A stretch of DNA of 64,000 nt from Pseudomonas sp. UMAB-08. GTDB taxonomy: Bacteria; Pseudomonadota; Gammaproteobacteria; Pseudomonadales; Pseudomonadaceae. Both the position numbers and the translations under genes were made by a program. How positions within the stretch are numbered: the stretch's first letter is position 1; each line of letters begins with the position of its first letter. Shown here piece after piece: positions 1-8,365 of the stretch. Location: the NCBI RefSeq assembly GCF_900095225.1, contig NZ_LT607420.1, positions 200,879 to 264,878 on the forward strand. The letters are read 5' to 3'. Below the pieces are notes generated by a model. That model saw nothing but the letters and a program-made list of their open reading frames with translations. It had not been told where the DNA came from and searched no databases.

Positions 1-580
1 GATCGAGCAAGCTCAGGACGGTCTGGCTCAGCTCGTCCAGGTCGCCGCGTTGCAGGGTTTTACCCGACTCGCCATGCCCTGGCAGATCGAGCGCGATAAC
101 GCGACGCCCGGCAGCGAGTGCGTCGTGGTTGAACAGCCAGTTGTTTAAATCTCCGCCGAAACCGTGAATCAACACCAGCGGACTGGCGCCTTCGCCACGG
201 TCGAAAAAGCGCAGCGTGCGGCCTTCGAGCTGAATTTTCTGCGGCGCCGGACCGCTGTCTTCATCGGCATCGCCACCGGGGACGAACTCGGCCTGGAAGC
301 GTTCGATCACCGCGTCGACCTCGTCATCGCTGGCATCCCCCTCGACGACGATGGCGAGCAGGGCGCCCACTGACAGGGTTTCATCCTGTTGCGCTATCCG
401 GCGTCGCAACACGCCAGAAAAAGGGGTTTCGACGCTGCTGGAGATTTTGTCGGTTTCGACATCGAGCACCTGATCGCCTTTCTCTATGCGCTCTCCTTCC
501 TCCTTGAGCCACGTGTCGACGCGTCCTTCAGTCATCGACAGGCCCCATTTGGGCATGGTCAGCGTATGAATCTGGCTCAT
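1..580 (-). CDS. acoC: Acetoin dehydrogenase E2 component (dihydrolipoamide acetyltransferase), 3' end cut by window edge
   Basis: E2 core of the acetoin dehydrogenase complex: it takes the acetyl group from E1 onto its lipoyl arm and passes it to CoA. Reading from the ATG at 580, an N-terminal lipoyl domain comes first (starting MSQIHTLTMPKWGLSMTEG), with the lipoylation site in VETDKISSSVE near residue 43. An alpha/beta-hydrolase-type domain follows, with the oxyanion strand LVLIHGFGGDLNNW and ALDLPGHGESGK. This lipoyl plus hydrolase-fold arrangement is typical of AcoC rather than of pyruvate dehydrogenase E2. The start overlaps the stop of acoB by 4 bp, so translation is probably coupled. 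About 193 residues are visible and the C-terminus lies beyond the left edge. Confidence 0.93.
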   Translation of the reverse strand, partial: MSQIHTLTMPKWGLSMTEGRVDTWLKEEGERIEKGDQVLDVETDKISSSVETPFSGVLRRRIAQQDETLSVGALLAIVVEGDASDDEVDAVIERFQAEFVPGGDADEDSGPAPQKIQLEGRTLRFFDRGEGASPLVLIHGFGGDLNNWLFNHDALAAGRRVIALDLPGHGESGKTLQRGDLDELSQTVLSLLD

Positions 581-1596
581 GCAACCTTCCTCCCTTCGCA
601 AATTTTATGCACGGCCGCTTCGATTTTTGCGGCGGTAGGGATGTAGAGGTCCTCCAGCGCATCGGAGAAAGGCACAGGGGTGTGCGGCGCGGTGACCATT
701 TCAATCGGTGCTTTGAGGGCGAAAAACGCTTTCTGAGCAACCAGTGCCGAGATGTCGGTGGCCATCGAACAGCGTGGGTTAGCTTCGTCGATCACCACCA
801 GACGGCCGGTTTTTTCTACACTTTCGAGGATGCTGTCCAGGTCCAGCGGGCTGGTGGTGCGCAAGTCCAGAACTTCACAGGCAATGCCCTGACGTGCGAG
901 GTTGTTTGCCGCCTCCAGCGCCAGATGGACCATGCGACCGTAGGTCACGAGGGTCACGTCATCACCCTCGCGCAAGAAATTGGCTTCGCCAAACGGCACG
1001 GTGTACAGCTCTTCCGGGACTTCACCCTGCATGCTGTAAAGCATTTTGTGCTCGCAGAAAATCACCGGGTCGTTGTCGCGAATGGCCTGAATCAGCAAGC
1101 CCTTGGCGTCATAGGGAGAGGACGGGCACACCACTTTCAGGCCGGGAATATGGGTCCACAGGGAGGTGAGCATTTGCGAGTGCTGGGCGGCTGCCCGCAA
1201 GCCGGCGCCATACATGGTGCGGATCACCACGGGGGTGACGGCCTTACCACCGAACATGTAGCGAAATTTGGCCGCCTGGTTGAGGATTTGATCCAGGCAG
1301 CAGCCCGCGAAATCGACGAACATCAGCTCGCACACCGGCCGCACGCCTTGGGTGGCGGCGCCTATGGCGGCACCGACATACCCCAGTTCGGACAGTGGCG
1401 TGTCCAGAACCCGCCCGGGAAACTGGTGATAAAGTCCCTTGGTGACGCCTAGCACGCCGCCCCAGGCATCCTGCTCGCCGGGTGCGCCCGCGCCGCCAGC
1501 AACGTCTTCACCCATGATGAATACGGTGGGGTCGCGGCGCATTTCCTGGGCAAGCGCTTCGTTGATCGCCTGCTGATAGCTGATTTTTCTCGCCAT
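577..1596 (-). CDS. acoB: Acetoin dehydrogenase E1 component, beta subunit
   Basis: Beta subunit of the thiamine-diphosphate-dependent E1 heterotetramer that cleaves acetoin to acetaldehyde and a C2 unit. It has 339 residues, normal for the family, and starts MARKISYQQAINEALAQEM. Typical transketolase-like beta features are FIMGEDVAGGAG near residue 27, the segment AAQHSQMLTSLWTHIPGLKV, and EVLDLRTTSPLDLDSILESV in the C-terminal domain. It lies 35 bp after acoA and overlaps acoC by 4 bp, within the acoXABC operon. No E3 gene is visible, so the complex probably borrows a housekeeping lipoamide dehydrogenase unless one lies off the left edge. Confidence 0.95.
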   Translation of the reverse strand: MARKISYQQAINEALAQEMRRDPTVFIMGEDVAGGAGAPGEQDAWGGVLGVTKGLYHQFPGRVLDTPLSELGYVGAAIGAATQGVRPVCELMFVDFAGCCLDQILNQAAKFRYMFGGKAVTPVVIRTMYGAGLRAAAQHSQMLTSLWTHIPGLKVVCPSSPYDAKGLLIQAIRDNDPVIFCEHKMLYSMQGEVPEELYTVPFGEANFLREGDDVTLVTYGRMVHLALEAANNLARQGIACEVLDLRTTSPLDLDSILESVEKTGRLVVIDEANPRCSMATDISALVAQKAFFALKAPIEMVTAPHTPVPFSDALEDLYIPTAAKIEAAVHKICEGRKVA

Positions 1597-1631
1597 GATA
1601 ATTCTCCTGTTGTTCTTGTTTTTAGGTCGGC

Positions 1632-2609
1632 TCAGGGATAGGACACGTACACGTCGGTCAGCAGGTCGCTTGCCTGGGGTTTAGGGTCTGACTTGGCTCG
1701 GCGTACGGCGTCTTCGATCAGGTGCTCGACGTCTTGGTCGATCTGGTCGAGTTGAGCGACTTTCAGCAGCCCGGCATTCAGGCTGCGTTCGCGGAACTGC
1801 ATAAGGCAGTCACGGGTGTCGCGAAAGTTCTTGATCTCGTCGGGCGCGCGGTAGGTTTGTGCATCACCTTCGAAGTGTCCGTAGTAGCGGGTGAGTTTCA
1901 TCTCGATCAGCGACGGCCCTTCACCGGCCCGGGCCCGAGCGACAGCGGCGCCCGCCGCTTCGTGGACAGCGAAGAAGTCGAAGCCGTCTACCGTCACGCC
2001 GGGCATGCCGAAACCGGCTGCGCGGTCGGCGATATGGTCGCTGGCGACCGACCACACGGACGCCGTTGCCTCGGCGTAACCATTGTTTTCGGCGATGAAC
2101 AGGCAGGGCAGGTTCCAGATCGACGCGAGGTTCATGGCTTCGAAAACCGCCCCCTCGTTTGAACCGCCATCGCCAAAGAAGGCCACCGCGACGCCTTGTG
2201 TGCCTTTGAGCTTGGCGGCCAGGGCGGCACCCGCAGCCAGCGGTGCGCCGGCGCCGACGATGCCGTTGGCGCCGAGCATGCCTTTCTCCAGGTCGGCGAT
2301 GTGCATCGAACCTCCCTTGCCGCCGCAGACCCCGGTTTTCTTGCCGTAGATCTCGGCCATCATGCCGTACACATCGACTCCCTTGGCGATGCAATGGCCG
2401 TGGCCGCGGTGGGTGGAAGCGATGCAGTCATCGTCGGTAAGGTGGGCCATGACGCCAGCGGCCGAGGCTTCCTCCCCGGCATACAAATGGACGAAGCCGG
2501 GGATCTCGCCGGTGGCGAATTCGACGTGCAGGCGCTCTTCGAAGACGCGGATCGTGCGCATCACTTTGTAGGCGTGCAACAGTTGCTCATGGGACAGGTG
2601 AGTGGACAT
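1632..2609 (-). CDS. acoA: Acetoin dehydrogenase E1 component, alpha subunit
   Basis: Alpha subunit of acetoin dehydrogenase E1; binds thiamine diphosphate and Mg2+. It has 325 residues, the usual length. The cofactor motif is clear: GDGGSNEGAVFEAMNLASIW starting near residue 167 and ending in the conserved IAENN. STHRGHGHCIAKG and GGKGGSMHIADLEKGMLGANG, characteristic of E1-alpha, lie earlier. It is 22 bp downstream of acoX and 35 bp upstream of acoB on the same strand. The pairing with acoX and acoR, and the E2 with a hydrolase fold, point to acetoin rather than pyruvate or branched-chain oxo acids as substrate. Confidence 0.95.
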   Translation of the reverse strand: MSTHLSHEQLLHAYKVMRTIRVFEERLHVEFATGEIPGFVHLYAGEEASAAGVMAHLTDDDCIASTHRGHGHCIAKGVDVYGMMAEIYGKKTGVCGGKGGSMHIADLEKGMLGANGIVGAGAPLAAGAALAAKLKGTQGVAVAFFGDGGSNEGAVFEAMNLASIWNLPCLFIAENNGYAEATASVWSVASDHIADRAAGFGMPGVTVDGFDFFAVHEAAGAAVARARAGEGPSLIEMKLTRYYGHFEGDAQTYRAPDEIKNFRDTRDCLMQFRERSLNAGLLKVAQLDQIDQDVEHLIEDAVRRAKSDPKPQASDLLTDVYVSYP

Positions 2610-2631
2610 CTTGTTGTTCTCCTGGGTTGTC

Positions 2632-3690
2632 TCAACACGGAAGGTTTGCGGGGTGTTGCGGGTGCTCGCGGCCTATCGCCAGCAGACGATGGAGCGCGGC
2701 ATAGGCCAAAACGGCTTCGACATCGATGCTGATCGGGCCGTAAGGGTCGAGGGTGACGGTGGGGTGGTCGTGGGCGCTGAACTCGATTTCACGTTCGCCG
2801 TCCAGGGCCAGGGTGCCGCTGGCCCGGCTGAGTGAATAAGCCACTCCAGGTTGCATCGAGCCGCTGGCACTGATGGCGCAGCCCTGGAGCAAACCTGGCG
2901 CCAGCGGCACCAGCACGGCATTGTCGGCGTTAGGGTCCAGGCGGACCCAGGCGCCCAGCGGTGATTGGCGCGAGACCGGGCACCACAATCCGCAGAGTGC
3001 CGAAAGGCCAATGGCATGGGGCTCGGCAAACGTCACGAAGACCTCCGCCAGGTCTTCGGCGTGGCAGATCGCACGGGCACCGATGAAGGGTTGCGACGAA
3101 ACCGCGACATCGACCAACGCCCATTCACAAATGCCCCGAGCGTGCTCACGAACCAGCAAACGCTTGTTGCGCCGCAGGCCGATCCCGGGAGGAACGCGTC
3201 CGCTTGCGCAGAGCCCTCCGGCCAGCCCGGCACTGGTGGCTTCGCGCAGTTCAGGGAAGGCGTTGTTGGTGCCGGTCGAGAGTGTCAGCAGAGGAATGTC
3301 ACCGACTTCGGCGGCAACCGCCTTGTGCGTCCCGTCGCCGCCCAACACAGCGATCAGTGCGACCCCTTGTTCGGCCATCATTCGTGCGGCCAGGCGTGTG
3401 TCTTCGACGGTCTGGCGCAGGGGCATGTCGAGAAAGGTCAGGCGTGGCCAGTGGCTTTCACGGGCGTTACGTCCCTGGCTGGCTTTGAGCACAGCGGCGG
3501 CGATGCCTGTCATGTCGGGCGCCAGCAAGACGTGCTGGATGCCGGTGGCGCCGAAAGCACCGAGCAGGCGCTGGACCACGGAGGCCTTCTCGGTACTCGA
3601 ATAAACGCCGGCATTGGCCGTCAGGCGGCGCACATCGCGACCCGACGCCGGGTTGGCGATGATCCCCACGATCAGCGCGGGTTCAGTCAT
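2632..3690 (-). CDS. acoX: AcoX, NAD-kinase-like protein of the acetoin cluster
   Basis: First gene of the acetoin operon, 352 residues. It belongs to the ATP-NAD/AcoX kinase family: the start is VGIIANPASGRDVRRL, and the diagnostic GGDGTHKAV lies near residue 118 with LLTLSTGTNNAFPELREATSAG after it. AcoX is a constant companion of acoABC in many bacteria, but its biochemical role is not settled. NAD(P) metabolism is an inference from the fold. The gene is preceded by a near-perfect sigma-54 promoter at 3724-3739 and is divergent from acoR. Confidence 0.9.
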   Translation of the reverse strand: MTEPALIVGIIANPASGRDVRRLTANAGVYSSTEKASVVQRLLGAFGATGIQHVLLAPDMTGIAAAVLKASQGRNARESHWPRLTFLDMPLRQTVEDTRLAARMMAEQGVALIAVLGGDGTHKAVAAEVGDIPLLTLSTGTNNAFPELREATSAGLAGGLCASGRVPPGIGLRRNKRLLVREHARGICEWALVDVAVSSQPFIGARAICHAEDLAEVFVTFAEPHAIGLSALCGLWCPVSRQSPLGAWVRLDPNADNAVLVPLAPGLLQGCAISASGSMQPGVAYSLSRASGTLALDGEREIEFSAHDHPTVTLDPYGPISIDVEAVLAYAALHRLLAIGREHPQHPANLPC

Positions 3691-3723
3691 GGCACACCTC
3701 TGATTATTGTTTGTCTGTGTCAG

Positions 3724-3739
3724 AGCAAGGCCGGTGCCA
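3724..3739 (-). promoter_or_regulatory. Sigma-54 (RpoN) promoter of the aco operon
   Basis: On the minus strand the sequence reads TGGCAC, five bases, then TTGCT. This matches the -24/-12 consensus exactly, with the GG and GC pairs at the correct spacing. It points toward acoX, whose start codon is at 3690, and would put transcription start near 3710. A sigma-54 promoter fits control by AcoR, an AAA+ enhancer-binding protein encoded divergently. Confidence 0.9.
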
Positions 3740-3860
3740 ACCCGGTTGATATGGCCGCAGAGGGCCGGTTTAGAGCGCTTCGTTCAGCAGCGTCGAGTGC
3801 CTGTCGGAGGGGCTGATCGAGACGCGTGGTTGCAGATGACCGGGTGTTTGAGCGAGACGC

Positions 3861-3877
3861 TGAGACGCTCCGTCTCA
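3861..3877. promoter_or_regulatory. Perfect dyad, probable AcoR enhancer site
   Basis: The sequence TGAGACG-CTC-CGTCTCA is a perfect 7-3-7 inverted repeat in the acoX-acoR intergenic region. It lies about 120-150 bp upstream of the -24/-12 promoter, a usual distance for an enhancer-binding-protein site. Further GAGACG half-sites occur at 3854-3859 and around 3819-3824. Binding by AcoR is inferred from position and symmetry only. Confidence 0.65.
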
Positions 3878-3969
3878 ACGACGGCCCGCTAGCAGGAAGG
3901 GTTGTCGTGGGTAGGCAAACGGCGCTTAATAACGCGCATAACAACAATACGCCCAGAGGTGGACAGGCC

Positions 3970-5868
3970 ATGTTTGCCGCACACTCCAAAGCTCATGTGG
4001 ACTGCGTCAGCCGCGTGCTGAGGCATGCCGGTCGCCTGCCACAAGCCCCCGTGCCGGACTTGATTCTCGATTCCTGGCGACGCTCGATGGACCAATACCA
4101 TTTGGACCCTGCCTCGCAGCAAGGTCCGCGCATCCTTTCTCACACTGTCCTCAAGGAATGCCGCGAGCGTGCCGACTTGTTCCTGCGAATTGCCGGCGAG
4201 GAAGTCGCGAGGCTGCACGGACGGGTTCGCGAAGCCGATTATTGTGTCCTGCTGACCGACGCACAGGGCCAGACCATCGACTATCGGGTCGAGTCGGGCA
4301 TCCGCAACGATTGCCGCAAGGCCGGTTTATACCTGGGAACCTGCTGGTCGGAAGGCGAGGAAGGGACCTGCGGGGTCGCCGCCGTGCTCACGGGTAAGGC
4401 GCCGGTGACGGTTCATAAACGTGATCACTTTCGGGCAGCCTTCATCGGATTGACCTGCTCCGCCGCGCCGGTGTTCGATCCCCAAGGTGAACTGCTCGGC
4501 GTGCTGGACGTTTCGGCGCTGCAATCGCCGGATGATCGGCGCAGTCAGCATTTGATCCGACAGATGGTCGTGCAGAGTGCCCGCGTTATAGAAAATGCGT
4601 TCTTCATGCACAGCGCTCAGGGGCATTGGTTATTACGTGCACACAGCGCGCCGGGGTATGTCGACAGTCAGCCCGATTACCTGTTGGCGCTGGATAACGA
4701 CGGCCGATTGCTGGCCCTCAACAGCATGGCGCGACAGGCGTTGCGTCAGCGTTTCGGTCGCCTGCCAGAGCACATCAACGAGGTGTTCGGCGCTGATGCC
4801 TTGCAGGCGGTAACGGATGAAACGCCGCAACTGCTGCGCTGGGGAGGCGATGACGGTGAATTGCATGTGCGACTCAGTGCGCCCCGCAGGCAGCACCCGA
4901 TTCGAGCTGTGCCAACAGAGGAAAGCCCCGCCGCCCAACTCGATCCGCGCATTGCCCAGAGTTTGCAGTTGGCGGTCCGGGTCAAGGATTGCAACTTGCC
5001 GGTCCTGATTCAGGGTGAGACCGGATCAGGCAAAGAGGTGTTTGCCCGGCAGTTGCATGACATCAGCGCCAGGCGCAGCGGGCCGTTTGTCGCCCTCAAC
5101 TGTGCGGCTATTCCGGAAAGCCTGATCGAGAGCGAGTTGTTCGGCTACGTCGCCGGTGCGTTCACGGGGGCGTCGAGCAAGGGCATGCGCGGGCTGTTGC
5201 AGCAGGCTGACGGTGGCACGCTGTTCCTTGATGAGATCGGCGACATGCCCTTGAGTTTGCAGACCCGTCTGCTGCGGGTCATGGCCGAAGGCGAGGTCGC
5301 CCCCTTGGGCGGTGCGCGGCGGCAAACGGTGGATATTCAAGTGGTCTGTGCGACACACCGCAACCTTGCGGCGATGGTAGCGGATGGCAGCTTTCGCGAG
5401 GATTTGTATTTCCGCCTCAGCGGTGCGCGATTCCAGTTGCCGCCTTTGCGCGAGCGCAGCGACCGTCTGGTGTTGCTCAATCGACTGTTCGAAGAAGAAG
5501 CGCGTTTGTGCGGCGGGCGGACGGGTTTGAGTACGTCGGCACTGGAATGCCTGCTCAGCTACGCGTGGCCGGGCAATGTCCGTCAATTGCGCTATGTCTT
5601 GCGTTACGCCTGTGCGGTGTCCGCAGGCATGACTGTCCAGTTGAGTGACCTGCCGGAAGATGTCCGTGGGGCACCTGGCGCCGAGCGTTCGTGGACCCAT
5701 TCGGTTGAGGAACGCGTCAGTCCGCAACGCCAGCTTTTACTGGATGCGCTCATCCGTCATCGCTGGAAACCCGGTGACGCCGCCCGGTCGCTGGGGATAT
5801 CGCGGGCGACGTTGTACCGGCGGGTGAATCTGCACGGCATTGAGATGCCGGGTAAAAGGCGCATTTAG
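3970..5868 (+). CDS. acoR: AcoR, sigma-54-dependent activator of acetoin catabolism
   Basis: Bacterial enhancer-binding protein that switches on the aco operon, presumably in response to acetoin or acetaldehyde. From the start chosen here (632 residues) it has an N-terminal GAF-like sensor (about 70-220), a PAS-like segment, then the AAA+ domain with Walker A GETGSGKE, the sigma-54 contact loop GAFTGA and Walker B GTLFLDEIGD. A C-terminal Fis-type helix-turn-helix follows (DAARSLGISRATLYRRV). The frame is open back to an ATG at 3826, but that adds 48 low-complexity residues and would run through the AcoR dyad. The ATG at 3970, with AGAGGTGG upstream, is preferred. A bidirectional terminator follows. 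Confidence 0.93.
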   Translation: MFAAHSKAHVDCVSRVLRHAGRLPQAPVPDLILDSWRRSMDQYHLDPASQQGPRILSHTVLKECRERADLFLRIAGEEVARLHGRVREADYCVLLTDAQGQTIDYRVESGIRNDCRKAGLYLGTCWSEGEEGTCGVAAVLTGKAPVTVHKRDHFRAAFIGLTCSAAPVFDPQGELLGVLDVSALQSPDDRRSQHLIRQMVVQSARVIENAFFMHSAQGHWLLRAHSAPGYVDSQPDYLLALDNDGRLLALNSMARQALRQRFGRLPEHINEVFGADALQAVTDETPQLLRWGGDDGELHVRLSAPRRQHPIRAVPTEESPAAQLDPRIAQSLQLAVRVKDCNLPVLIQGETGSGKEVFARQLHDISARRSGPFVALNCAAIPESLIESELFGYVAGAFTGASSKGMRGLLQQADGGTLFLDEIGDMPLSLQTRLLRVMAEGEVAPLGGARRQTVDIQVVCATHRNLAAMVADGSFREDLYFRLSGARFQLPPLRERSDRLVLLNRLFEEEARLCGGRTGLSTSALECLLSYAWPGNVRQLRYVLRYACAVSAGMTVQLSDLPEDVRGAPGAERSWTHSVEERVSPQRQLLLDALIRHRWKPGDAARSLGISRATLYRRVNLHGIEMPGKRRI

Positions 5869-5872
5869 GGCC

Positions 5873-5908
5873 AAAAAAAGACCCTTGCCGTGAGGCAAGG
5901 GTCTTTTT
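5873..5908. terminator. Bidirectional intrinsic terminator between acoR and accC
   Basis: The stem GACCCTTGCC / GGCAAGGGTC has a GTGA tetraloop, with an A-run on the left (5873-5879) and a T-run on the right (5904-5908). It can therefore end transcription in both directions. It sits between the convergent acoR and accC stops and isolates the aco cluster from the acc operon. Confidence 0.92.
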
Positions 5909-5942
5909 CAGGTGCTGCGAGTGGCTCGAGTAACGGAGACCG

Positions 5943-7286
5943 TTATTCGTTCGCCAATTTGTGTTCCAGGTAGTGGATGTTGACTCCGCCTTTGCAGAAG
6001 CCTTCATCACGAACCAGGTCACGGTGCAGCGGGATGTTGGTTTTGATCCCGTCTACCACAATCTCGTCCAGCGCATTGCGCATGCGCGCCATGGCTTCGT
6101 CACGGGTTGCGCCCCACGTGATCAGCTTGCCGATCAACGAGTCGTAGTTCGGCGGTACTTTGTAGCCACTGTAGAGGTGCGAGTCGACCCGTACGCCATT
6201 ACCGCCCGGCGCATGGAAATGCTTGACCAGTCCAGGGCTCGGAATGAACGTTTTCGGGTCTTCGGCATTGATCCGGCACTCCAGTGCATGCCCGCGAATG
6301 ACCACGTCATCCTGGGTATACGAGAGTTTGTTGCCGGCGGCGATGCTGAGCATCTCCTTGACGATGTCGATGCCGGTGACCATTTCCGATACCGGATGCT
6401 CCACTTGAACCCGAGTGTTCATCTCGATGAAGTAGAAGTGGCCGTCTTCGTAAAGGAACTCGAACGTGCCGGCACCACGGTAACCGATGTCGATGCAGGC
6501 CTTGACGCAGCGCGCTAGAACTTCCTGGCGTGCCTTTTCGTCGATACCCGGTGCCGGTGCTTCTTCAAGCACCTTCTGGTGCCGACGTTGCAGCGAGCAA
6601 TCACGGTCGCCCAAGTGGATCGCGTGACCCTGGCCATCGGACAACACCTGAACTTCCACGTGACGTGGGTTGGTCAGGAATTTTTCCAGATAGACCATCG
6701 GGTTGCTGAACCAGGCTGCCGCTTCGGCACGGGTCTGCTTCGCCGCTTCGATCAGGTCTTCTTCGCGGTGCACTTCGCGCATACCACGACCGCCGCCGCC
6801 GCCAGCGGCTTTGATGATCACGGGGTAACCGACTTCGCGACCGATGCGCAGCGCGGTTTCTTCGTCTTCAGGCAGTGGACCGTCAGAACCTGGAACCGTT
6901 GGCACGCCAGCACGCTTCATGGCGTCCTTGGCAGAAACCTTGTCGCCCATCAGGCGGATGGTTTCGGCGGTAGGGCCAATAAAGGCGAAACCGGATTTCT
7001 CCACCTGTTCGGCGAAGTCGGCGTTTTCCGCAAGGAAGCCGTAACCCGGGTGAATCGCCGTGGCGCCGGTCAACTCGGCAGCCGAGATGATGGCCGGAAC
7101 GTTCAGATACGACAGGTTGGCAGGTCCAGGGCCGATGCAGACGGTTTCGTCTGCCAGGCCCAGGTGCATCAACTCGCGGTCTGCCGTTGAGTGTACGGCG
7201 ACGGTCTTGATGCCCAGTTCTTTACAGGCACGCAAGATGCGCAGGGCAATTTCGCCGCGGTTGGCGATCAGAACTTTTTCCAACAT
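5943..7286 (-). CDS. accC: Acetyl-CoA carboxylase, biotin carboxylase subunit
   Basis: Uses ATP to carboxylate biotin on AccB, the first half-reaction of malonyl-CoA synthesis in the cytoplasm. The start [20 protein letters not shown] at 7286 gives 447 residues, matching the family. The open frame extends 7 codons further but that is not conserved. ATP-grasp features are the glycine-rich loop [12 protein letters not shown] near residue 160, [20 protein letters not shown], and the active-site strand [14 protein letters not shown]. It is the second gene of the accBC operon, 17 bp after accB. In related genomes prmA normally follows accC; here acoR comes next. Confidence 0.97.
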   Translation of the reverse strand: MLEKVLIANRGEIALRILRACKELGIKTVAVHSTADRELMHLGLADETVCIGPGPANLSYLNVPAIISAAELTGATAIHPGYGFLAENADFAEQVEKSGFAFIGPTAETIRLMGDKVSAKDAMKRAGVPTVPGSDGPLPEDEETALRIGREVGYPVIIKAAGGGGGRGMREVHREEDLIEAAKQTRAEAAAWFSNPMVYLEKFLTNPRHVEVQVLSDGQGHAIHLGDRDCSLQRRHQKVLEEAPAPGIDEKARQEVLARCVKACIDIGYRGAGTFEFLYEDGHFYFIEMNTRVQVEHPVSEMVTGIDIVKEMLSIAAGNKLSYTQDDVVIRGHALECRINAEDPKTFIPSPGLVKHFHAPGGNGVRVDSHLYSGYKVPPNYDSLIGKLITWGATRDEAMARMRNALDEIVVDGIKTNIPLHRDLVRDEGFCKGGVNIHYLEHKLANE

Positions 7287-7303
7287 CGCAGGCTCTCCGT
7301 GGT

Positions 7304-7759
7304 TCAAACGATGGTGAACAGCGGCTGGTCGTACTCAACCGGCTGACCGTTTTCTACCAGGATGGACTCGATCACACCGCTGGTTTCAGCTTCGATGTGG
7401 TTCATCATTTTCATCGCTTCAACGATGCAAATGATGTCGCCCTTCTTCACGGTCTGGCCGATTTCGACAAAGGCTGGCGAAGTCGGAGCAGGCGTGCGGT
7501 AGAACGTACCGACCATCGGCGAACGAGCGATCGTGCCGTTGAGTTTCGGTGCGGCAGGTGCTTCTGCAACAACGGCAACGGGCGCGGCAGCAACAGGTGC
7601 AACCGGCGCAGCCATTGGAGCAGGTGCGTAGTACTGCTGAGCAGGGGTTTTGCTGTGACGGCTGATGCGTACGGACTCTTCACCTTCACGGATCTCGAGC
7701 TCGTCGATGCCGGATTCTTCCAGCAGTTCGATCAGTTTCTTAACTTTACGGATATCCAT
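7304..7759 (-). CDS. accB: Acetyl-CoA carboxylase biotin carboxyl carrier protein
   Basis: Carries the biotin that shuttles carboxylate from biotin carboxylase to the carboxyltransferase. It has 151 residues. An N-terminal dimer-forming segment ([23 protein letters not shown]) is followed by an Ala/Pro-rich linker (about 40-75) and the biotinyl domain, with the canonical EAMKM motif and the biotin-accepting lysine at residue 117. It is immediately upstream of accC. The 24-bp gap to aroQ on the same strand suggests one transcript from aroQ through accC. Confidence 0.97.
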   Translation of the reverse strand: MDIRKVKKLIELLEESGIDELEIREGEESVRISRHSKTPAQQYYAPAPMAAPVAPVAAAPVAVVAEAPAAPKLNGTIARSPMVGTFYRTPAPTSPAFVEIGQTVKKGDIICIVEAMKMMNHIEAETSGVIESILVENGQPVEYDQPLFTIV

Positions 7760-7783
7760 TAATCATCAACTCCCAAGGGTCGG

Positions 7784-8239
7784 TCAGGGGCGTATAGCTT
7801 GTTGTTCAAGCTGTTCCAGGGCGGCCTCCAGGGCCAGTCGGTAACCGCTGGCGCCAAGGCCGCAGATCACTCCCACCGCTACATCCGAGAAGTAAGAGTG
7901 ATGGCGGAAAGGTTCGCGTTTGTGCACGTTAGAGAGATGCACTTCGATGAATGGGATGCTCACGGCCAGCAGCGCGTCACGTAATGCGACGCTGGTGTGC
8001 GTAAAAGCTGCTGGATTGATCACAATGAAGTCCACGCCTTCATCGCGTGCGGCGTGAATGCGATCGATCAGTTCGTACTCGGCATTGCTTTGCAGGTACA
8101 TCAGATGATGGCCACGGTCTCGGGCCTGTTTTTCCAGATCCTGATTGATCTGCGCCAAGGTCACTGCGCCGTAGAGGCCCGGTTCACGTGTGCCGAGCAT
8201 GTTCAGGTTAGGTCCGTGGAGAACCAGTAAGGTCGCCAT
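7784..8239 (-). CDS. aroQ: 3-dehydroquinate dehydratase, type II
   Basis: Third step of the shikimate pathway, 3-dehydroquinate to 3-dehydroshikimate. It is 151 residues long, the usual type II dodecameric enzyme. It begins [19 protein letters not shown] with Asn11, Asn13 and the active-site Arg18 and Tyr23 of the flexible loop. Later come [17 protein letters not shown] and the substrate-binding [17 protein letters not shown]. It heads the aroQ-accB-accC run. Confidence 0.97.
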   Translation of the reverse strand: MATLLVLHGPNLNMLGTREPGLYGAVTLAQINQDLEKQARDRGHHLMYLQSNAEYELIDRIHAARDEGVDFIVINPAAFTHTSVALRDALLAVSIPFIEVHLSNVHKREPFRHHSYFSDVAVGVICGLGASGYRLALEAALEQLEQQAIRP

Positions 8240-8365
8240 CTGTTGTTCCTTATTGTGTATGCGAGCATCGATGCGCAGCGACTATGCCGTAAACCCCTGC
8301 GGACTGTCCAGTTAACTGCAATAGCCAGCACGATGAGCGATGTTCGCGCGAAGTTTATGACTCGT

